Source of the DNA: Euperipatoides rowelli
Taxonomy: Eukaryota > Onychophora > Udeonychophora > Euonychophora > Peripatopsidae
Length of the DNA: 13,227 nucleotides
Direction: 5' to 3' (one strand)
NCBI GenBank assembly: GCA_003024985.2
Contig: PXIH01S0008557.1
The translations under genes were made by a program, and so were the position numbers. Of this stretch, positions 7,500 to 13,227 are shown piece by piece (the first letter of the stretch is position 1; every line of letters starts with the position of its first letter). The notes beneath the pieces were generated by a model, which saw nothing but the letters and a program-made list of their open reading frames with translations, was not told the origin of the DNA and did not search any database.

Positions 7500-7868
7500 C
7501 AGCAGGTTGCACACTTTTTTGTCCGAGGACTCATTTATTCACTTAGAAATTTTTAAAATCCCAAAGTTTGCATTAAATATCGATATTTTTGTATTAGAAA
7601 TTAAAACTCAGAAACTTTTAAAATATTTATTTCCTAATTATTCAATAATAAACCATTACAATGATTAGGCTACATGTTGACATAAACAATATTATTTTTT
7701 TTTGTGAAAAAGTAAATGTTTTCAAAACAAAATGCGAGGGAATGAGAGTGAAATAGACTAATAACATCTGGTATTATTATATTAATTATGAAAATAGTTT
7801 TTAGGGACATTCCTTAAATAGTCTTGGGAACCCCTGGGTGTCCATGGACCACAGTTTGAGAAACACTC
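7500..7868. mobile_element. Non-autonomous hAT-superfamily element (about 369 bp)
   Basis: The element lies between exact 8-bp direct repeats. Its left end begins CAGCAGGTTGCACACT and the complement of its right end begins GAGTGTTTCTCAAACT. Both continue to GTCC-xx-GGAC, so they form imperfect terminal inverted repeats of about 30 bp. The right end (complement TTTCTCAAACTGTGGTCC, about 7845-7862) closely follows the Charlie/Tip100-like hAT pattern TTCTCAAACTGTGGTCC known from many animals. The interior is AT-rich with no transposase, so the element must have been mobilised in trans. Terminal divergence (right end reads CTC rather than CTG) suggests it is old. A 61-codon minus-strand frame across the right end is a by-product of the terminal repeat. 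Confidence 0.8.
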
Positions 7869-7876
7869 ATCTAGGC
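7869..7876. repeat. Right 8-bp target-site duplication of the hAT element
   Basis: This is an exact copy of ATCTAGGC found at 7492-7499, directly after the right terminal inverted repeat. Confidence 0.8.
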
Positions 7877-7963
7877 TAATGACTGTTTGCAGAATGTTAG
7901 GCACAGTTAATAATGACTGACCAGCTAAATATATACTCAGTCTCAATTTGAATAGTGTTTCAG

Positions 7964-8144
7964 GCATCTCTCAGGAGGGGGAGTGTCCACTGAGCAAATC
8001 CCTGGGAAAATTGGATAAACTTAGCCAAAAAAACAAAAGCTTATCAAATCTGACAAGAGTTAACAAAACGCCCAGTCAACAACAACAAAAAAAAAACTTA
8101 TCAAAAATATATACAGTATATACATATGTATACTATAATATGAG
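7964..8144 (+). other. Weak exon candidate, Ser/Lys/Gln-rich
   Basis: After an acceptor-like GTGTTTCAG (ending 7963), a frame stays open to 8226. The first 40 or so residues (ISQEGECPLSKSLGKLDKLS and following) are hydrophilic with normal-looking composition, then a short glutamine run is followed by the TATACAGTATA microsatellite. A donor-like GAG|GTACAA lies at 8145. Against coding, there is no recognised motif, the frame runs into a microsatellite, and the start phase does not match the exon at 3664-3758. Confidence 0.15.
8107..8138. repeat. TATACAGTATATAC microsatellite fragment
   Basis: A short run ATATATACAGTATATACATATG of the same family as the longer arrays at 2.5-3.2 kb. Confidence 0.75.
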
Positions 8145-10299
8145 GTACAACCCAGACACCAGCTATAATCATTTTCTGACTACACCCCTGCTAATATTAA
8201 TAATAATATTAATTTTCGTGAAATGACAAATAATATTTTCCTTTAAATTTAAAATCCCCCGGTGGAGAAAATTGTCTGAAAGAAACATTGAATGTAAAGC
8301 AATATAAAAATTTTATTGATTGGGCTTCACATTGAGTACATAGTTGGATAATGATGGGAAAATCAGTTCTTACCTAATTAGAATATATGTACACACAGCA
8401 AAATGTTTAGAAATATCAGCTTATTACAAAATTTTCCATAATACCCTTTTCAACAATAAATACAAAATTGAACTCACAGAATGCATAGTAAGCTATCTTC
8501 TTTTTTATGGTAAAGAAGTGGTTTCATCTGTCAGTAAACATTGAACATAATGATTTGCTAAACTCAAAGCTGACTTCTAACAAAATATTAATAAGTAATT
8601 TAAACAAAAACTCTAGAATTTTTATTAAAAATATGGCTATTTACTTTTTGTTTGTTAAAGTTTAAAAGCCAGGTGCTTAAATAAACTATTGTTTTTATAA
8701 ATGTTAGTGGAAATATTGCCACTTTCAGTTTACTTTCATTTATTCAGAGCAATTGAAATTTATAAATTAGTCTAATGAAATTAAAAGTTCTAAATTAAAA
8801 AAGTACATCTCTAAGTTTATCTACATTGGCAAAACTGGTTAGAAAATTTACTGAATATTGTATAATTTTTTTTTATTTCTGGTCTTCTAAGATTTTAATT
8901 GAGAAATATGACACCTGATTGTTAACTTCTTATTTTAATTATGTGGATTTTTGTTTTATATCTTTGCTTAAGTCTACAATAATAATTATAATTATATTAA
9001 ACAACAATTCAAACATAATAGCCATAAGTATAATGTCAATTTGATCTTTTATTTTTACTTTTTGAACTAATATCGGGTATAGCTTGTACACTGTTGCTTA
9101 GCAGATATGGTAATCTAGATATCATATCTTATTAATATCTGCATTGATCATTTGCAAATGTGTAGCTTTATATGTTTTAGGCTACACTGGGAACAATTGA
9201 TAATACACATTAAATGCTTGCCAAATTAAATGCGTTAAAATAGTTGTTTTCCCGGAAATTGCTTAAAAGCATCACATTAGTAAAATCCATACTCTGTTTT
9301 TCCTTTATAACTCTGTGTGATTGTTAGTATACAATATTTTGCTTAGATGTTCTAAAAATTCATCAAATTTTAATATAGGCTAGCTGCTTATGAAAAATGT
9401 GTGTAGTCTAATTATATTTTGTATAATGTAACCGAAAAAGATTATTTTTTCCTAAAAATGTCTGAAAAAAATTGATTTAGAGCTAAATTCATATTTTTTT
9501 AAAATTTCATTTCTAATAATTATCCTAAGTGTGTTGTTTTATGAAACCTAGAACTCTTTATAGTGTTGTCTCACGTATCAGGCAAATATCTATGTTTATC
9601 TGTCATGTATGGTTATTTTTTTATTAGCCCACACTTTACAAGATGATTGGCTTTACTAAATATTTGTTTGTAATAAAATTTTTATTTTAAAGGAAAAAGT
9701 ATTTATTTTTACACTAAGTAAATTTTTCACATCAATATGGTAATTCCTGGTTCAATATTTTCAATTACTTCAATTTCTTTAAGAAAGCCATTTCATATAT
9801 TTAGATAAAATCTCATAAACTTATATAAAATATAGATATTAACAACTGTCAGATCAAAGAAGTAAAAAAATAACTTTCTTCACCATTTTATTGTTTGACA
9901 ATCGGAAAAATAATTTTTTAACCTCTGATAAATAACAATTTTATTATTATTGTAATGTAACATGCAATTTGCCTTTACTTTAAGTAAAGTCTAGATTCTT
10001 AAGAAATAAGAAACTAGACAGGCTTTCATTATGGTATACTAGATCTCTCCTTTAATTTACCATTTTATTCAAGATGTCAGATCAGTGAAACATTTTTTTT
10101 ACTCTGACGTATTACTAAACCAAATTGTGTGAATGATTCGTTCGCATTTCTTGATAATTACTCATAACTTTGCTAGTGCTTTAGTTTGCATACCTACGAG
10201 GAATCAAATTAACGTGGACAGATCCTTTTTCTAATAAATAGAATAAAGACAATGATAAAGATTGTCAACAGTATTGAAATTTTCATCAGTAATATTGCG
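8145..10299. other. Long AT-rich non-coding stretch
   Basis: About 2.1 kb with nothing that can be called a gene, RNA or clear transposon. A palindromic TTAATATTAATAATAATATTAA-like patch lies at 8190-8213. A 66-codon frame at 8344-8544 is uninterrupted but has no motif or splice support. An acceptor-like T/C-rich tract ending at about 10072 opens only very short frames. The stretch is most simply intron or intergenic DNA. Confidence 0.6.
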
Positions 10300-10345
10300 A
10301 TTGTGTAAACTTAAAAATTGTAATTGTGCAAACTTAAAAATTGTA
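10300..10345. repeat. 23-bp direct tandem duplication
   Basis: ATTGTGTAAACTTAAAAATT-GTA (10300-10322) is repeated directly as ATTGTGCAAACTTAAAAATT-GTA (10323-10345) with a single T/C difference. This points to a recent local duplication. Confidence 0.9.
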
Positions 10346-10559
10346 ATAATATACAGACTGGAATTTACATACCATATCCTGTAATTCCATAATAATGTAA
10401 TGTGGCATTTCCCCCTTTACATACATGCTGAAATGAATCTTACCTTAATAGGTCCACATTCCATCTTTTATGGTTACTCTTATGTAAAAAGTGGATCATC
10501 AGAAATAGGCTATAGTTTATGAAGTGGGTTATGTTTTTTCTTTATCCATTGTATTTCAG
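10346..10559. other. AT-rich DNA ending in a strong splice-acceptor-like tract
   Basis: Nothing coding is seen. The last 30 bases (TGTTTTTTCTTTATCCATTG, then TATTTCAG, ending 10559) are among the best polypyrimidine-CAG sites in the window. Confidence 0.4.
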
Positions 10560-10635
10560 TTGCATTGACAATATGGAAGGAAAATCTCTCTGGACATTAC
10601 AGCAAAATTTTAAAATGATATTTTGCTGTAATTGA
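10560..10635 (+). other. Weak terminal-exon candidate
   Basis: After the strong acceptor ending at 10559, the frame beginning with T as third codon position reads CIDNMEGKSLWTLQQNFKMI then FCCN and stops at TGA 10633-10635. This phase fits the two bases left over by the exon at 3664-3758. AATAAA occurs at 10821-10826 and again at 10825-10830. Much of the codon sequence overlaps a perfect hairpin (10596-10632), which argues that it may be non-coding. No family is recognised. Confidence 0.2.
10596..10632. repeat. Perfect 13-bp inverted repeat (hairpin), 11-nt loop
   Basis: ATTACAGCAAAAT at 10596-10608 is exactly complementary to ATTTTGCTGTAAT at 10620-10632, separated by 11 bases. The pairing stops at both ends. 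It could be a tiny foldback remnant or a transcript hairpin. The stem is too short for an ordinary microRNA precursor, and it is not a bacterial-type terminator. Confidence 0.8.
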
Positions 10636-11171
10636 CAATTATAGAAAGATGGTTTCATCATTATACAATGGGAACAAAATATCTTAAACTCTCAAGCAAT
10701 TTAATCATTTTATCTCTCAAAAAGTATTTAAGCTTCTACTATCTAGTTTTTTCTCTTCTCCTAGCATTATTTTTTGCCTATAAATATGTTTGCTTCTTTT
10801 TTTATTATAGTTTAAAAAATAATAAATAAATAATAAGCTTTCTGAGGACATGCTAAAAGAAAAATCTTGAAAATCCAAATTTTTACCCTTTATTTTAACT
10901 TTTGTTAAAAAGTTCTACCACATAATTTTGTTTCTGGACATTAGAAAATTTGAAGATTTTTTTTAAAAAACTTTTTCTTAGAAGTTATATTAGTGGAAAT
11001 GAGTGTGTAAAGCAGGGGGAAGAAGAAGAAAATTAACCATTATAAGGGTGCAGCATACACATAAATCTATATGTTATGTTGCTGGCTAATGTTGCCTTTA
11101 CAGCATCCTCTGTTTTGTTTCAGCACATTGTAAATAGTTGATTTTATTTCTAATTTATTTATTTTAATTAG
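10636..11171. other. AT-rich non-coding DNA with splice-acceptor-like tracts at its right end
   Basis: No exon is supported. Acceptor-like sites CTTTACAG (ending 11103) and TGTTTTGTTTCAG (ending 11124) open only 3-12 codons. The tract TTCTAATTTATTTATTTTAA then TTAG, ending 11171, precedes the open frame described next. Confidence 0.45.
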
Positions 11172-11336
11172 TGCACCAGTTGTGAGAGGTTAAATTGCTT
11201 TGGTTTGGATAGTTTAGCAGTAATTATTATGTCTGATTGTCTAATTGTAAATGTAGCAATATGGGATTTTCAGCGTATATCCAGGCTTGAGAATGTTGTT
11301 CAGGACTTTCAGGAATTAATTACTTCTCCGATGTGA
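11172..11336 (+). other. Open frame in a GC-richer patch, possible terminal exon
   Basis: After a long T/A-rich tract ending TTAG at 11171, a frame is open for 54 codons to TGA 11334-11336. It contains CERLNCFGLDSLAVIIMSDC early and RISRLENVVQDFQELITSPM at the end. The last part has a helix-like, ordinary protein composition unlike the AT-driven peptides elsewhere. A start codon within it (11229) is also possible. With the alternative acceptor CCAG (ending 11179) its phase would fit the exon at 3664-3758. No family is recognised, and the frame is short enough to be chance. Confidence 0.22.
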
Positions 11337-11938
11337 TGCAGTGACTGACTAAAATTTGCAATAATAATTTACTATTGCTTTTCTTTTGTCTGAAGGTTTG
11401 TCATAATTTAGTACTACTTTCATCACTGTTGTTGATTATTACTAAGTACTGTAAGAGAATGGAACTATAATATCTGTAATATAATCATTTGGTCACTATT
11501 AGTGTTGAAGTCCTTTTCTTGTAATTGCAATGACTAAATATCTTACATTTTCTTGGATATATGTCAATAAGGATATTGTGAGGTTTGATGACACATTTAT
11601 TGTGTTTTAATTTAGATTAATTAAATTCTTCTTGATAAATGGTTAAGATATGGATTTTTTAAACTGTGATAAGACTTATTTCCAGCTTCCATTAACTCTC
11701 ATTATTTCTAAATGGTAATGAGTATTTGATTTTTTGACAATTTTTTATAAACTTTAATTACAATCTTGGTTTTATTTATTCATTTATGTTGACACCTCTA
11801 TTGGGGATAATGATAATTAAAGTATGAAATAGAAGGGGAATGGGCTATGCTAGGTTGAGGTGCCAGCTTATCTGAAAGAGAGGTATATTAAGTTCCAATA
11901 TTACATCTAACTCTAATAACAACAAAGGTCACTTACTT
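11337..11938. other. Non-coding DNA
   Basis: No gene is supported. The patch 11830-11890 (AATGGGCTATGCTAGGTTGA, GGTGCCAGC) is less AT-rich and may belong with the island that follows. Confidence 0.5.
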
Positions 11939-12133
11939 ATGATGCATTGGGTTTATTATCAGAAGGATAGACTCGGCGCTATTATTAGTCCCTTTGACAC
12001 TGACGGTTGCTTGCCTGGCTTCCTAATCCATATGGGGGTCCAGGGTGTGGATGCGATCCTTATTCTGTGTTCCAGAGCAACAGGAGAACAGGAGGTCTCG
12101 GGTTGCTTGGATGTCCGTATTTGCAAACTATAA
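11939..12133. other. GC-richer island with a 64-codon frame, origin unknown
   Basis: The block 11970-12125 is the most GC-rich long patch in the window (for example GGGGGTCCAGGGTGTGGATG). The plus-strand frame 11939-12133 is open and reads SPFDTDGCLPGFLIHMGVQG in its middle. The minus strand is also open over much of the block, with one in-frame stop. Neither peptide is recognised, and no donor/acceptor pair bounds the block convincingly. Both-strand openness in a GC island suggests the decayed remnant of a transposable element or processed copy rather than an active exon. Confidence 0.3.
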
Positions 12134-12586
12134 AGCTTTCACAGAAATAATAGGAAAAGATTATCCAGATTAATAATATCATTGTTTATGATGTTGATTG
12201 GAAAATAAGATAATCAGTTATAAAGTTACATTGTTCAATATTATTCCAGCCCAGATGTAAACATTCGATTCTTCGGCATTCCTTTTCTGCTAGTTACAAT
12301 CTAATCAGCATTCTAAAATTTATTAACATATTTAATATATTTTCACTCTTGACAGAAAGTAATAAGTGATAATAATGCTTTGCATATCAAGCAAGGTTAA
12401 CCCTTTCAAGTATTGGCATTAGATGTTTATTATTTTAAATAAAGATAAATTCAATAATAAAATGATTTGATGATTTTAAAATATAAATTCACTATATTTA
12501 ATTTATAATGGATGATGGCCGGCTACAATGTTTTAAATTTTTTTTTTATTATTTTGTAAAATAAGAAATATAAAAAAGACCTATAT
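12134..12586. other. AT-rich non-coding DNA
   Basis: No gene is supported. GGTTAACCCTTTCAAG at about 12395 has a TTAACCCTTT word like some piggyBac ends, but no partner was found in the window. Confidence 0.55.
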
Positions 12587-12920
12587 CAGGGGTGGGGAAC
12601 CTGTTGGCATTTGAAGGCCGCATGTCACTTTACTGATTCTTCATAAGGCCGCACACACTTTGTTGTGAATATTTTATAATTTTGAGAAGCTTTTTTTTTT
12701 AGGTTGTGTGGAGGTTTTGATAACTTTTTCTAGCATTGGTTGTGGCAATATTTATTCATAAGTGCATCTCAGCACATGTCATGATTATTTTATTTGCAAA
12801 AAAAATAGGCTATAGATTTTTATTTTTACATGTTAAAAAAAAAAACACTTTACCCAGGGGATGAACTGTCCCCCCCTCTCTAGATGCCCTTGATACTGTA
12901 TAATTGATTATTGTCTATGA

Positions 12921-12985
12921 AAAGTATTATTATTATCATTATCATCTAATTAACAATATCATCATAATCTTTATTATGATTAATT
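12921..12985. repeat. TTA/TCA-type simple sequence
   Basis: Runs of ATTATTATTATCATTATCAT and related trinucleotide-like words form an imperfect microsatellite without other content. Confidence 0.6.
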
Positions 12986-13045
12986 ATAAATTAGCCTATT
13001 AATATATAATTTGACAAATAAAACTAAAATAAACAAAAGCTACCT

Positions 13046-13095
13046 GCTCTGCCTCTTCTAGCTCACATATAGGCCTATTACCATTTTCATTAGAA
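13046..13095. repeat. Direct repeat, first copy (about 50 bp)
   Basis: GCTCTGCCTCTTCTAG followed by a short variable part and CATATAGGCCTATTACCATT-TTCATTAGAA. It recurs at 13177-13227, 131 bp downstream, with differences only in the few bases after CTAG. Confidence 0.9.
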
Positions 13096-13176
13096 GACCT
13101 GTGTGTTTCTAATTAGAATTTGAGTGTCATAACTCGAAGAATATGATTTACTAACATAGTGACCAGCAGAACTATT

Positions 13177-13227
13177 GCTCTGCCTCTTCTAGTTCTGCAT
13201 ATAGGCCTATTACCATTTTCATTAGAA
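13177..13227. repeat. Direct repeat, second copy, cut by the window end
   Basis: This is the second copy of the 13046-13095 sequence, one base longer in the variable part. It ends exactly at the last base of the window, so the repeat unit may continue. The 131-bp period suggests a tandem array starting here. Confidence 0.9.

Larger units (their letters stand above)
12587..13227 (+). mobile_element. hAT-superfamily element, left terminus and non-coding body (runs off the window)
   Basis: Starting at 12587 the sequence reads CAGGGGTGGGGAACCT and continues with GGCATTTGAAGGCCGCAT, a textbook hAT/Charlie-type terminus. The GGCCGCA word recurs at about 12646-12652. The preceding eight bases (12579-12586, ACCTATAT) would be the target duplication, but its partner lies outside the window or is lost. 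No transposase frame is present in the 640 bp seen. The right end is not seen, so the extent beyond about 12.7 kb is inferred. Confidence 0.65.

Noticed and set aside
7782-7967. 61-codon minus-strand frame
   Set aside because: It lies across the right terminal repeat of the hAT element, which is non-coding.
1-13227. Prokaryotic defence system, CRISPR array, operon or phage
   Set aside because: There are no long frames, ribosome-binding sites, regular direct repeats with spacers or gene clusters. Composition and transposon types are those of an animal genome.

Overview
The window is eukaryotic, almost certainly animal, nuclear DNA. It is very AT-rich by eye, full of homopolymer tracts, AT microsatellites and decayed transposable elements, with no long open reading frame and no prokaryotic gene organisation. 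The recurring TAGGCCTAT and TAGGCTA words and the hAT-type transposon ends fit an invertebrate or lower-vertebrate genome. The species cannot be named from the sequence. No intact protein gene, tRNA, rRNA, CRISPR array or operon was found.

Layout. Positions 1-850 hold AT-rich DNA, a 23-bp triplicated repeat (495-562), a hAT-like transposon end on the minus strand (ending near 750) and an AT microsatellite. Positions 851-2021 hold a tandem array of a unit of about 370 bp. Its first copy is split by an insert of about 295 bp (1085-1379), and its minus strand carries matches to RNA polymerase III A and B boxes. Positions 2440-3215 are dominated by imperfect palindromic TATACAGTATA microsatellite. 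The best coding candidate is one small plus-strand exon at 3664-3758, cysteine-rich and with an N-glycosylation sequon. It is either internal (donor at 3759) or terminal (in-frame stop at 3760-3762).

From about 3.8 to 13.2 kb the sequence reads as intron, 3' UTR or intergenic DNA. Within it lie a possible TTAA-flanked element (4734-4847), a 127-bp foldback (6416-6542), a well-supported non-autonomous hAT element with an 8-bp target-site duplication (7500-7868), a perfect 13-bp hairpin (10596-10632), GC-richer islands (6806-6920, 11172-11336, 11940-12133) and a second hAT terminus beginning at 12587 and running off the right edge.

How the parts relate. If 3664-3758 is a real exon, the gene runs on the plus strand with its upstream exons outside the window. 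Candidate downstream exons at 6109, 10560 and 11180 happen to be phase-compatible, but each has about a one-in-three chance of that, so no gene model is asserted. The protein fragment is not recognised. I see no evidence for a new biological system; the strongest items are the repeat structures and the single cysteine-rich exon.
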